Source: an uncultured Syntrophobacterales bacterium (GTDB taxonomy: Bacteria; Desulfobacterota; Syntrophia; Syntrophales; UBA5619). Taken from it: a DNA stretch of 36,349 nt. Shown here piece by piece: positions 6,775 through 14,809 of the stretch. The DNA lies in the NCBI GenBank assembly GCA_903928915.1, contig CAIYSL010000072.1, positions 1 to 36,349 of the forward strand. Reading direction: 5' to 3'. The position numbers were made by a program, and so were the translations under genes. Under the pieces are notes generated by a model. That model had not been told where the DNA came from, made no database searches, and saw only the letters and a list, made by a program, of their open reading frames with translations. Numbering within the stretch: position 1 is the stretch's first letter; each line of letters starts with the position of its first letter.

Positions 6775-7854
6775 ATGTCTGAATGTTGCACAAAAAACGC
6801 CCCCCCAGGGCCTGTCACTATCCGGACAAAACCCGAAGCGGCTAAGACGCAGGGATGGTGGCTCGCGCTGCTCATTCCGGTCTTCGTTCTGCTCTACCTG
6901 TCGCTCGAACAGGGAACGGATTATCTGGTCTATTCGCTCATGGGAATGGACCGGAAGTCTCCCCTGGCCGCGGCGGTGTGGTTCTTCCTCTTTGAAGTGC
7001 CTAAAGTGCTCCTGCTCCTGACGGCCATCGTGTTCGTCGTGGGGATCATCCGCTCGTACTTTTCCCCCGAAAAGACGAGAAAGGCGCTGGAGGGGAGGCC
7101 ACTCTTTCTGGGCAATGTTATGGCGAGCACGCTCGGGATCGTGACCCCCTTCTGCTCCTGTTCAGCCATCCCCCTGTTCATCGGGTTCATGGAAAGCGGC
7201 ATCCCGCTCGGCGTCACCTTTTCCTTCCTCATCGCCGCGCCGATGATCAACGAAGTGGCGCTCGTGCTTCTCTTCAGCCTGTTCGGGTGGAAGACGGCGC
7301 TCCTGTATGCATCCACAGGTCTGCTGATCGCCATTGCCGCAGGCTGGATTATCGGCAGGCTCAAGGTGGAACGGTTCGTCGAGGCCTGGGTGTATGAAAT
7401 CAAGGCCGCGGAACTCGTGATCGAGGAGCGGGAAACGCCTTTTTCCGAAAGGGTCCAGGCCGGGTATCGGGCGGTCGCGGATATCGTCTCGAAGGTCTGG
7501 ATCTACATCGTGATCGGCATTGCCGTCGGAGCCGGCGTCCACGGGTATGTGCCGGAAAATTTCATGGCCTCCCTGATGGGCAAATCCGCCTGGTGGTCCG
7601 TGCCCCTGGCGGTGCTGATCGGCGTACCGCTCTATTCGAACGCCGCCGGGATCATCCCTATCATCCAGGCCCTTCTGGAAAAGGGGGCTTCGCTCGGCAC
7701 GTCGCTCGCCTTCATGATGGCGGTGATCGGGCTGTCGCTGCCGGAGATGATCATCCTGAAGAAGGTCCTCAGACTCCCCCTGATCCTGATTTTTATCGGC
7801 GTCGTCGCCTCCGGCATCATGGCCGTCGGGTACCTGTTCAATATGGTCTATTAG
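6775..7854 (+). CDS. Permease of the ArsP/UPF0718 (DUF318) family
   Basis: I prefer ATG 6775 (after GCGAGGAG) over the in-frame GTG at 6757; the product is then 359 residues. It has about eight to nine hydrophobic segments and the signature TPFCSCSAIPLFIGF in a membrane helix, with a second PLYSNAAGIIPI segment in the repeat half. This family includes ArsP, which exports trivalent organoarsenicals, and related permeases linked to other metals. The CSC motif may bind the thiophilic cargo. An N-terminal cytoplasmic SECC adds two Cys. Its place between arsR and a thioredoxin-like gene plus acr3 supports a role in arsenic handling, but the exact substrate cannot be read from the sequence. Confidence 0.85.
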   Translation: MSECCTKNAPPGPVTIRTKPEAAKTQGWWLALLIPVFVLLYLSLEQGTDYLVYSLMGMDRKSPLAAAVWFFLFEVPKVLLLLTAIVFVVGIIRSYFSPEKTRKALEGRPLFLGNVMASTLGIVTPFCSCSAIPLFIGFMESGIPLGVTFSFLIAAPMINEVALVLLFSLFGWKTALLYASTGLLIAIAAGWIIGRLKVERFVEAWVYEIKAAELVIEERETPFSERVQAGYRAVADIVSKVWIYIVIGIAVGAGVHGYVPENFMASLMGKSAWWSVPLAVLIGVPLYSNAAGIIPIIQALLEKGASLGTSLAFMMAVIGLSLPEMIILKKVLRLPLILIFIGVVASGIMAVGYLFNMVY

Positions 7855-7903
7855 CGCCAGGAAGCGACAGAGGTAACACAGTCGACACGAGGGAGGCGGG
7901 CAT

Positions 7904-8137
7904 ATGGATATCAAAATTCTGGGTATCGGATGCGCGAAATGCCAACAGCTGGAGAAGATGGTCAGAGCGGCGGTCGCGGAATGCGGCGCCGAAGCCGCAG
8001 TCGAACATGTGACGGATTTTAAACGGATCGCCCAATACGGCGTGTTCGGCACCCCGGCGGTAGTCGTCGACGGCACGGTCAAGTCCGTGGGGAAGATTCC
8101 CAAGAAGGAGGAGATCCTCGCCTGGCTGAAGAAATGA
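7904..8137 (+). CDS. Thioredoxin-fold mini-protein ('redox-active disulfide protein 2' type)
   Basis: The 77-residue cytoplasmic protein begins at ATG 7904 after GGGAGG. The motif GIGCAKC (Cys10, Cys13) sits at the end of the first beta strand as in thioredoxins and glutaredoxins, and [12 protein letters not shown] supplies the cis-proline loop. Such mini-thioredoxins often accompany DUF318 permeases and acr3, where they may reduce the permease's thiols or pass the metalloid to it. It lies between the permease and acr3 with gaps of 49 and 25 bases, so co-transcription is likely. Confidence 0.85.
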   Translation: MDIKILGIGCAKCQQLEKMVRAAVAECGAEAAVEHVTDFKRIAQYGVFGTPAVVVDGTVKSVGKIPKKEEILAWLKK

Positions 8138-8162
8138 AGGGACGCCCTGTACGGAGGACACT

Positions 8163-9266
8163 ATGACTGACGGAATCGCAAAACGACTCTCGTTTCTGGA
8201 CCGCTACCTGACACTCTGGATCTTCCTGGCGATGGCGGCGGGCGTGCTGCTGGGGTATTTCGCCCCCGGCGTGGGCGACTGGATCGGGTCGTTGCGACCC
8301 GCGGGGACCCAGACCAGCATCCCGATTGCCCTGGGTTTGATCCTGATGATGTACCCCCCGCTCGCCAAGGTGAAGTACGAGGAGTTGGGCGACGTGTTCC
8401 GGAATTTCCGGGTGCTGGGGCTGAGTCTGCTGCAGAACTGGCTCATCGGGCCAGTCCTGATGTTCCTGCTGGCGATCCTGTTTCTGCACAACCAGCCGGA
8501 GTTCATGATCGGCCTGATCATGATCGGTCTGGCGCGGTGCATCGCCATGGTCATCGTCTGGAACGACCTGGCCCGGGGCGACTGCGAGTATTGCGCGGGG
8601 CTGGTCGCCTTCAACGCGGTATTCCAGGTCCTCTTCTACAGCCTCTACGCCTGGCTGTTCATCACCGTCCTGCCGCCGCTGATCGGCCTGTCCGGGGCCG
8701 TGGTGCAAATCACGATCGGCCAAATCGCCGAGAGCGTCTTCATCTACCTCGGCATCCCGTTCCTGGGAGGGATGAGCACCCGGTTCCTCCTGGTGAAGCT
8801 GCGCGGGAGGGAGTGGTACCAGCAAACGTTCATCCCCCGGATCTCCCCGCTCACGCTGGTGGCGCTCCTGTTCACGATCGTGGTGATGTTTTCCCTGCAG
8901 GGCAAGAAGATCATCGAATCACCCGGCGACGTGGCCCTGATCGCCGTGCCGCTGTTGATCTACTTCATCGTGATGTTCCTGGTGAGCTTCTGGATGAGCG
9001 CGAAGGCGGGGGCCGATTATGCCAGGTCGGCGACGCTCTCCTTCACCGCCGCCAGCAACAACTTCGAGCTCGCCATCGCGGTTGCCGTCGGCGTCTTCGG
9101 GATCAACCACGGGGCCGCCTTCGCCGCGGTGATCGGCCCGCTGGTCGAGGTTCCCGCGCTGATCGGCTTGGTCAACGTGGCCCTGAAGATCAAGGAAACG
9201 TATTTCCCGGGCGCGGAGGGCTCCCCGGCCACGATCTGCCGCATCGAGGCGAAGCGGTGCGGTTGA
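8163..9266 (+). CDS. acr3: Arsenite efflux transporter, Acr3 family
   Basis: The 367-residue protein has about ten transmembrane helices and begins at ATG 8163 behind [22 protein letters not shown] contains the Cys (about residue 126) conserved in Acr3 and required for arsenite transport. [17 protein letters not shown] near residue 300 is a second family signature. The length is typical. It exports As(III) as arsenite at the cytoplasmic membrane, driven by the proton gradient. Together with the CXC-type ArsR upstream it defines this region as an arsenic resistance operon. The C-terminal tail carries a short Cys-containing extension ([12 protein letters not shown]) that could be a cytoplasmic thiol site. 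Confidence 0.92.
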   Translation: MTDGIAKRLSFLDRYLTLWIFLAMAAGVLLGYFAPGVGDWIGSLRPAGTQTSIPIALGLILMMYPPLAKVKYEELGDVFRNFRVLGLSLLQNWLIGPVLMFLLAILFLHNQPEFMIGLIMIGLARCIAMVIVWNDLARGDCEYCAGLVAFNAVFQVLFYSLYAWLFITVLPPLIGLSGAVVQITIGQIAESVFIYLGIPFLGGMSTRFLLVKLRGREWYQQTFIPRISPLTLVALLFTIVVMFSLQGKKIIESPGDVALIAVPLLIYFIVMFLVSFWMSAKAGADYARSATLSFTAASNNFELAIAVAVGVFGINHGAAFAAVIGPLVEVPALIGLVNVALKIKETYFPGAEGSPATICRIEAKRCG

Positions 9267-9310
9267 ATGGACGGTCGGGCGCGATGGGGAATGGGTAACG
9301 GTCGGCGGCT

Positions 9311-10417
9311 ATGGATGAACTGAGCAAGATCTACGTCGAGCCGACCAACCGCTGCAACCTCGAATGCGTGACCTGCATCCGCCATGCCTGGGACGAACCG
9401 CTGGGGGACATGGCGTGGTCTGTCTATCAAAGCTTGATCGACGGTCGGGCAGATTTCCCGGAAGCGAAGACGATCGCCTTCGCCGGCCTGGGCGAACCGC
9501 TCCTCCACGAACGATTCCCCGCGATGGTCGGCCTTGCCCACGAACGGGGGCTGCGGACGGAGATGACGAGCAATGCCCTGCTTCTGACACCGGTGCTCGC
9601 CGCGCGGCTGGTCGAGGCCGGACTCGACCAGTTCACCGTCTCGGTCGACGGGGCATCCGGCCCTTCCCACAGGGCAATCCGGCCCGGGGCGTGTTTGGAG
9701 ACGATCACGGCCAACGTCCAGATGCTCCACCGGATGAGCGCGGAGGCGTGCGCAACGCCGCTCAAGATCGGGATCGAATTCGTGGCGATGCGGCGCAACC
9801 TCCACGAGCTGCCCGCACTACGGGAAATCGCCGACCGGCTCAGGGCTTCCTTCATTCTCGTGACGAACGTGATGCCCTACACGGCCGAGCTGAGGGACGA
9901 GATCCTCTACCATATGGGGCCGACCAGCCACGACGGCGAGGGGGCGCCGTACAACCCGCTCTGGATACTGCCCCACATCGACTGGACTCGGGAGACGGAG
10001 GGGCCGTTGTCCGCCGTCATGCGCCACCGGCCGAAGTTGAGTTTTTTCGATACCGGTCCGGCCCAGCGGAACAACTACTGCCCCTTCGTCCAGGCCGGGA
10101 GCATGGTCGTGGCCTGGCACGGCGGCGTCAGCCCCTGTCCGGCCCTGCTGCACTCGTACCACTGCTTCATCCGGAGCCGTCCGAAGTTCTTCCGCCGCTG
10201 CGAGTTCGGCCGGCTCCCCGGGCGGAGCGTGAGGGCGATCTGGACGGACCCGGCGTATGCCGCCTTTCGCGAGCGCGTCCGCCGGTTCGACTTTTCCCCC
10301 TGCACCGATTGCGGCGGATGCGACCTGGGCGAATCGAACGAGGAGGATTGCTTCGGCAACCCCTTCCCCGTCTGCGGAGATTGTCTGTGGGCACGCGGCA
10401 TCCTGCGCTGCGCCTGA
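9311..10417 (+). CDS. Radical SAM protein resembling tungsten-cofactor oxidoreductase maturases
   Basis: The 368-residue protein carries the radical SAM cluster motif at once: VEPTNRCNLECVTC, with Cys15, Cys19 and Cys22. FAGLGEPLLH and LDQFTVSVDG are further AdoMet-radical barrel motifs. The C-terminal ~60 residues are Cys-rich (CTDCGGCDLGES, then CFGNPFPVCGDCLWARGILRC) and should bind auxiliary Fe-S clusters in a SPASM-like domain. The opening 'EPTN.CNL.C.TCIR..WDEPLG' and the closing 'CGDCLWARGI' are what I recall from radical SAM proteins next to tungsten aldehyde ferredoxin oxidoreductases. No such oxidoreductase gene is visible in this window; the gene sits inside the arsenic island. No clear ribosome site precedes ATG 9311. 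Confidence 0.8.
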   Translation: MDELSKIYVEPTNRCNLECVTCIRHAWDEPLGDMAWSVYQSLIDGRADFPEAKTIAFAGLGEPLLHERFPAMVGLAHERGLRTEMTSNALLLTPVLAARLVEAGLDQFTVSVDGASGPSHRAIRPGACLETITANVQMLHRMSAEACATPLKIGIEFVAMRRNLHELPALREIADRLRASFILVTNVMPYTAELRDEILYHMGPTSHDGEGAPYNPLWILPHIDWTRETEGPLSAVMRHRPKLSFFDTGPAQRNNYCPFVQAGSMVVAWHGGVSPCPALLHSYHCFIRSRPKFFRRCEFGRLPGRSVRAIWTDPAYAAFRERVRRFDFSPCTDCGGCDLGESNEEDCFGNPFPVCGDCLWARGILRCA

Positions 10418-10516
10418 AGGATAAGGCGTACCGGCTTTCCCTGCTGCGGCACGATCGACGCACCGTTACGGGATGGATTTCTGACAAATAAGACGAAAAG
10501 TGAGGTATGATGGGTG

Positions 10517-10903
10517 ATGAACATGAATAATGCGGCTCTTAAGATCGGTATCTTCGGCCTGGTACTTCTCCTGATGCCCGCAGGGCCGGCGGTCCGTGCT
10601 GCCGCGGCGGCGGAGTCCCCTGTCAAGGGGATGGTCACGATGGTCGACCTGGGCGCCAAGAAATGCATCCCCTGCAAGCTGATGGCGCCCATCCTTGCGA
10701 AGCTGGAAAAGGAGTATGCCGGCAGGGCAGCCGTGGTCTTCTTCGACGTCTGGGAAGACCCTGAACCGGCCAAGCGGTTCGGCATCCGGACGATCCCGAC
10801 GCAGATCTTCTTCGACAAAGAGGGGAAGGAGGTCTACCGGCACCAGGGGTTTCTCGGCGAGCAGGAGATCGTCCAGCGGTTCAAGGATATGGGGGTAAAA
10901 TAG
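10517..10903 (+). CDS. Exported or membrane-anchored thioredoxin
   Basis: The frame allows GTG 10514, ATG 10517 or ATG 10523; I use 10517 because a TGAGGT element lies about 10 bases upstream. The 128-residue product starts with a hydrophobic segment (about residues 8-30) that acts as signal peptide or anchor. The thioredoxin domain has CIPC (Cys50, Cys53), FFDVWEDPE and the cis-proline loop RTIPTQIFF. It is expected to work outside the cytoplasmic membrane as a disulfide reductase. The adjacent CcdA-like gene, 16 bases away, would supply its electrons. Its target may be a periplasmic protein of this island or c-type cytochrome maturation. Confidence 0.85.
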   Translation: MNMNNAALKIGIFGLVLLLMPAGPAVRAAAAAESPVKGMVTMVDLGAKKCIPCKLMAPILAKLEKEYAGRAAVVFFDVWEDPEPAKRFGIRTIPTQIFFDKEGKEVYRHQGFLGEQEIVQRFKDMGVK

Positions 10904-10919
10904 GATTGAGAAGGCATCC

Positions 10920-11627
10920 ATGCTGACGACCCTTTTTCTGACGATAAACGAATGGATCACCGGCGCAACCGCCCTGGCGGCGCTCGGCTGTTTCCTCTGG
11001 GGGATGGTGAGCGTCCTGATGAGCCCCTGTCACCTGGCCTCGATACCGCTGATCGTGGCCTACGTGGCCGGACAGGAGCGGGCCCTCAAACCGAAGCAGG
11101 CGGCGCAGTACGCCGTTCTGTTCACCGCGGGGCTGTTCATCACGATCGCCCTGATCGGCGTCGTCTGCGCGCTCCTCGGGCGGATGCTCGGGGATGTCGG
11201 TTCTTACTGGCAGGTCATCGTGGGGCTCGTGCTGGTGTGGGTCGCCCTGGGGATGCTCGGGGTGGAGCGGTGCACCCTCTCCGGGACCTGGCTGCACCGA
11301 CTGAACGTGAAAGGGTTCGGCGGCGCATTCACCCTGGGCCTGGCGTACGGCGTCCTGTCCGGCTCCTGCACCTTCGGGTTCATCGCCCCGATACTGGCGA
11401 TCATCACGATCCAGCAGAAGGTCCTGACCGGGATGACATTGATCGGGCTGTTCGCCCTGGGGCACTGTCTCCCGATCGCGGTCGCCGGCAGCTCCACCGC
11501 TGCGGTCCGGCGCCTGACGGAGAGCGAAACCTGGATCGGGTCGGGAGGCTGGTTTCGCAAGAGCGCCGGGGTCGTCATCGCCCTGCTGGGGATCTACTTC
11601 ATCGGCAGCCCCTTTCTGATCGGATGA
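10920..11627 (+). CDS. CcdA/DsbD-type membrane thiol carrier
   Basis: The product has 235 residues and about six transmembrane helices. The two redox Cys typical of CcdA are in place: SVLMSPCHLASIP (Cys37) and LSGSCTFGFIAP (Cys150), both followed by or next to helix-breaking Pro. CcdA proteins carry reducing equivalents from cytoplasmic thioredoxin across the membrane to exported thioredoxins. The exported CIPC thioredoxin gene directly upstream is the natural partner, forming a two-gene transmembrane thiol relay. A GAGAAGG site precedes the ATG. CcdA usually serves cytochrome c assembly; its place inside a metalloid operon suggests another target, which is inference. Confidence 0.88.
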   Translation: MLTTLFLTINEWITGATALAALGCFLWGMVSVLMSPCHLASIPLIVAYVAGQERALKPKQAAQYAVLFTAGLFITIALIGVVCALLGRMLGDVGSYWQVIVGLVLVWVALGMLGVERCTLSGTWLHRLNVKGFGGAFTLGLAYGVLSGSCTFGFIAPILAIITIQQKVLTGMTLIGLFALGHCLPIAVAGSSTAAVRRLTESETWIGSGGWFRKSAGVVIALLGIYFIGSPFLIG

Positions 11628-11649
11628 GTCCACCCAAGGAGTCTCGCGC

Positions 11650-12717
11650 ATGAAATTCATGGAAATCGCCCAGCACTTCAGCCCGGTGTGGTTTGCCGCG
11701 GTCATGGGGACGGCGGTCATCCCCCTGGTCCTGTCTCTCCTCGGCCTTCCGCTGATGGAATCCCTGGGGGTACTCTTTTTCTTCCTGGCTGTGCTGATGT
11801 TCCTGTTGGCCCTGGCGCCCTGGTCGGTGAAGGTGCTGCTGTTCCGGGAAAACGTCACGAAGGACCTCAACCACCCGGTGGCGGCCCATTTCTTCCCGAC
11901 CATGCCGATCGCGCTGGTCATCCTGGCGCTGGATTTTCTGAGATATCCAGATTTGTTCTTCTCCCCCGGGACATCCCGCATCATCGCCTTCTGGCTCTGG
12001 CTCTGCGGCTCCCTGGGCATCTATCTGTTCGCCTACCTGATCCTGATCCGCGTGTTTAGCCACCGGGAGATCACGCCGGCCCACGCCAACTTCGGCTGGT
12101 TCATCCCCCCGGTCTCCAAGATGATCATCCCGGTGGCCGGCCTCGAGCTGGCCGAGCTGTTTCCCGCTCAGCTGGAATTGACCTTCGGGCTTTCGCTGGT
12201 CAGCTTCGGCGCCGGGCTGTTCCTGTTTCTGTTCGTCGGGGCTGCCGTCTACCACCGCTACATCTACCATGAACTCCCGATGAGCCGGCTGGCGCCGACC
12301 TTCTTCATCGGCATGGTCCCCACGGCGATCATCGCCGCCATCCTGTTCAAGATGATCCACCTCTTCGCCAGCCGGGACGTGCTGGGGATCGCCCCCCAGG
12401 CCTTTACCTCGGTGGCGAAGATCGCGATCCTGATCTGCTGGGGGTTCTCTGCCTGGTGGTTCGTGATGGCCTGCATCGTGATCCTCTACTACATAAAGCG
12501 GATCGAACTTCCCTTCGCGATGAGCTGGTGGGCCTTCACCTTCCCGTCGGGCGCCCTCGGCATCGCCTCGGCCGTGGCCTGGAAGGTCTCGGGGTTTGTC
12601 TCGATCTACTGGTTCTTCCTCCTTGCGACCCTCTTTCTGCTCGGCGTCTGGCTGATCGTCTTTCTCCAGACCGTCCGCGGGATCGCCTCGGGCAAGCTCT
12701 TTCTCCCCGCGCACTGA
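11650..12717 (+). CDS. TDT-family transporter (tellurite-resistance/dicarboxylate, SLAC1-like)
   Basis: The protein has 355 residues with about ten transmembrane segments and starts at ATG 11650 after AAGGAG. FSPVWFAAVMGTAVIPL at the N-terminus and MSWWAFTFPSGALGIAS near residue 290 are hallmark motifs of the TDT family, which includes TehA, malate permease Mae1 and plant SLAC1 anion channels. It should move an anion across the cytoplasmic membrane. Members are often labelled tellurite-resistance proteins, but the physiological substrate of most is unknown. Its position between the thiol relay and a metal exporter argues for a metalloid or sulfur oxyanion; this is contextual inference only. 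Confidence 0.85.
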   Translation: MKFMEIAQHFSPVWFAAVMGTAVIPLVLSLLGLPLMESLGVLFFFLAVLMFLLALAPWSVKVLLFRENVTKDLNHPVAAHFFPTMPIALVILALDFLRYPDLFFSPGTSRIIAFWLWLCGSLGIYLFAYLILIRVFSHREITPAHANFGWFIPPVSKMIIPVAGLELAELFPAQLELTFGLSLVSFGAGLFLFLFVGAAVYHRYIYHELPMSRLAPTFFIGMVPTAIIAAILFKMIHLFASRDVLGIAPQAFTSVAKIAILICWGFSAWWFVMACIVILYYIKRIELPFAMSWWAFTFPSGALGIASAVAWKVSGFVSIYWFFLLATLFLLGVWLIVFLQTVRGIASGKLFLPAH

Positions 12718-12736
12718 TTCTAAGGGAGGTACAAGG

Positions 12737-13720
12737 ATGGAACACAGCCACGCCCACAACCACCATGAACCGCCGACCTCGCTGACAAACCTCCTGCTGG
12801 CGATCGTGATCAATGGCGGCATCGTCGCCGCCGAGCTCACGGTCGGCCTGTTGATCGGGAGCATGGCGCTCGTCTCGGACGCCGTCCACAACCTGAGCGA
12901 CATCGTGCACATGCTGTTCAGCTACTGGGCGGAAAATGTCGCCCGCCGCCCGGCAACCGCGGCGAAGACCTACGGCTACCGGAAGATCGAATTCATCGCC
13001 GCCTTCGTCAACAGCATCGGGCTGTCCGTGGTGATCGCCTTCATCTTCTGGGAGAGCCTGAAGCGGCTGGCCTCGCCGGCGGAGATCCCGGGCACCGAGA
13101 TGCTCCTGGTCGCCGCGGCGGCCTTCATCGGCAACGGCGCGGCAACGCTGCTGCTGCAGAAGATCTCGGCGCGGAACATCAACATCAGGAGCGCCTGGCT
13201 CCACTCGCTCCAGGACGCCCTGTTTTCGCTGGCCGTGATCGTCGGATCCCTGACGATCATCCTGTTCGGCTGGACGATCGTGGACCCGCTCCTGTCGCTG
13301 GCCATCTGCCTGGTGATCGCCCGGCAGATCGTCAAGATCGTCCGGCAAACCGTGGATTCGCTCCTCGACGCGGTCCCGGCCGGCGTCGACGCGCGCGCGG
13401 TGCGCAGCGACCTCGCGGCGATCGACGGCGTGCAGGAGGTCAACGACCTGCACATCTGGGAGGGAGGCGCCGACCAGCGGCTCCTGTCCGCCCACCTCGT
13501 CACCCGGGGGGCGGCCGACTGCGCAGCGATCATCCGTTCGGCCCAGGAACTCCTCCTGCACCGCTACGGGATCAACCACACCACGCTCCAGCTCCTGCCC
13601 GACACGGCCGGAGCGATGGAGCACTGCAGCCATTGCACCTGGGGTACGAACGAAGGGACGACCTGCACTCCGCAGGGCCGGGCTCCGGCATCCCCGGATG
13701 CAGAGGCGCCGCGGGATTGA
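12737..13720 (+). CDS. Cation diffusion facilitator (CzcD/ZitB-like metal exporter)
   Basis: The 327-residue protein starts at ATG 12737 after AAGGGAGGT. It has a His-rich N-terminus (HSHAHNHHE), six transmembrane helices and the metal-site motifs SDAVHNLSDI in helix 2 and HSLQDALFSL in helix 5. These match the HxxxD/DxxxD sites of zinc-type CDF exporters. A C-terminal cytoplasmic domain (EVNDLHIWEGG... HLVT) follows. The last ~40 residues are unusual: EHCSHCTW then another Cys, a thiol-rich tail not found in standard CzcD. The protein exports Zn(II)-like divalent cations in exchange for protons. It is the last gene of the rightward resistance operon, and a new promoter begins 14 bases after its stop. 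Confidence 0.9.
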   Translation: MEHSHAHNHHEPPTSLTNLLLAIVINGGIVAAELTVGLLIGSMALVSDAVHNLSDIVHMLFSYWAENVARRPATAAKTYGYRKIEFIAAFVNSIGLSVVIAFIFWESLKRLASPAEIPGTEMLLVAAAAFIGNGAATLLLQKISARNINIRSAWLHSLQDALFSLAVIVGSLTIILFGWTIVDPLLSLAICLVIARQIVKIVRQTVDSLLDAVPAGVDARAVRSDLAAIDGVQEVNDLHIWEGGADQRLLSAHLVTRGAADCAAIIRSAQELLLHRYGINHTTLQLLPDTAGAMEHCSHCTWGTNEGTTCTPQGRAPASPDAEAPRD

Positions 13721-13733
13721 GCGGAAAATCTCC

Positions 13734-13762
13734 TTGACATCGACTGCCCGCCTTCGTATTCT
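13734..13762 (+). promoter_or_regulatory. Near-consensus promoter of the catabolic operon
   Basis: TTGACA (13734-13739), 17 bases, then TATTCT (13757-13762). It begins right after the metal-exporter gene and lies about 170 bases before the bicupin start, so it begins a new transcription unit with a long leader. Confidence 0.75.
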
Positions 13763-13769
13763 CCTGGTC

Positions 13770-13910
13770 GCTCCGTGGTGCGGGAGCGGGTATTCGCCGG
13801 CAGGGATCTCTTACGGAGCCACTAGCACATTCCCCGTTCATTGCAGCCGGTTACCCCACCTGCGGCGGGGCGGAATCCTGCCGGGGCAGGGGCGCCGTCG
13901 TGGTAACCGG
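13770..13910 (+). promoter_or_regulatory. Structured 5' leader, possible cis-regulatory RNA
   Basis: Transcription from the promoter just upstream should start near 13769. The leader then forms two perfect long-range stems: GCTCCGT (13770-13776) with ACGGAGC (13813-13819), and CCGGTTACC (13847-13855) with GGTAACCGG (13902-13910). The second encloses a GC-rich insert with an inner CCTGCC/GGCAGG hairpin (13877-13890) and ends about 10 bases before the ribosome site. I do not recognise a known riboswitch class. The arrangement fits a translational or transcriptional control element, or simply a stable leader. Confidence 0.4.
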
Positions 13911-13935
13911 TCAGGGAAAATGGGAGCAGCGATTC

Positions 13936-14781
13936 ATGCCGTTCTACCGTTTCGAAAACCTGGCAAGCAACTATCTCACCCCGCACCTGTCGACCGGCAA
14001 GGCCCCGGTCATCGAAGGCGACTACCTGTACTTCTGCCTGCTCCACAAAGTCGCGGGCACCGGCTCCGAGCTGCACTACCATCCGAACGAACTGCTCGCC
14101 TTCCAGGTCACCGGAAAGTCCAACATCGTCGTCGGCCGGGACCGGCGCATCATCGGCCCCGGCACCTTCGTGCACGTGCCGGCCTTTGCGCGCCACTCGA
14201 TCAAGGCGACCGAGGACGGCAACTGCCAGTACCTGTACATCAAGGATAAGACCTGGACCGTGGTGGGGCTCGCCGAACAGGAGGCCGTTCCCGAACGGGC
14301 GATGACCGTCGCTGAGGTCAACCGGAAATACACGACCGGGGAGCTGAAGGACCGGCGGCTGGATGCTGATCGCTCCCGGGTCGTCGTCGAGGGACTCCCC
14401 GACTGCTACTACCCGCTCATCGACTCCTTTGCCCGGCCGCGCAGCTCGGCGGAGCGCACCTGCACCATAGCAGGGGAACGGCTGGTCTTCGGGTTCAGCG
14501 AGGCCCATCGCGGGGACCCTGCCCCTGCCCCCGGCGGCGGCCGCGAGCTGTTCCTGTACGTGCTGGCGGGCGAGATCGACTGCCGGCTCGACGGCGATCA
14601 GAAGCGGCTTGTCGCCGGCGACGTGGTGCATGCGCCGCGGGGCGCGGCCTGCCGCCTGCGGACGGTTTCCGACTTCGCGCGATACGTCACGGTCTGCCCC
14701 ACGCCCTACCTGGAGCAGCGCATCGAAAAAATGTCTCCCGCGGAGCGCGAGCAGGCGCGCATCCACGGTTCGGCACCGTAA
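13936..14781 (+). CDS. Bicupin protein, metal site in the first cupin only
   Basis: I choose ATG 13936 (GGGAG site) over the in-frame GTG at 13900, which lies inside the leader stem. The 281-residue product has two cupin domains. The first (about residues 30-115) keeps the metal ligands: GSELHYHPNE supplies His-X-His and Glu, and VHVPAFARHSI the last His. The second (about 150-260) has the fold (RELFLYVLAGEIDCRLDG... DVVHAPRGAACRL) but lacks the His-X-His. The first domain resembles the next gene's product, including the shared 'YLYIKDKTWTVVG' / 'FIAIKDLSQGIIG' ending, so the genes probably arose by duplication. Function could be a metal-dependent isomerase, dioxygenase-like enzyme or ligand sensor; the substrate is unknown. 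It is the first gene of the operon. Confidence 0.8.
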   Translation: MPFYRFENLASNYLTPHLSTGKAPVIEGDYLYFCLLHKVAGTGSELHYHPNELLAFQVTGKSNIVVGRDRRIIGPGTFVHVPAFARHSIKATEDGNCQYLYIKDKTWTVVGLAEQEAVPERAMTVAEVNRKYTTGELKDRRLDADRSRVVVEGLPDCYYPLIDSFARPRSSAERTCTIAGERLVFGFSEAHRGDPAPAPGGGRELFLYVLAGEIDCRLDGDQKRLVAGDVVHAPRGAACRLRTVSDFARYVTVCPTPYLEQRIEKMSPAEREQARIHGSAP

Positions 14782-14809
14782 CCCTTCCTCCCCCGGACAG
14801 GAGCTGCCC

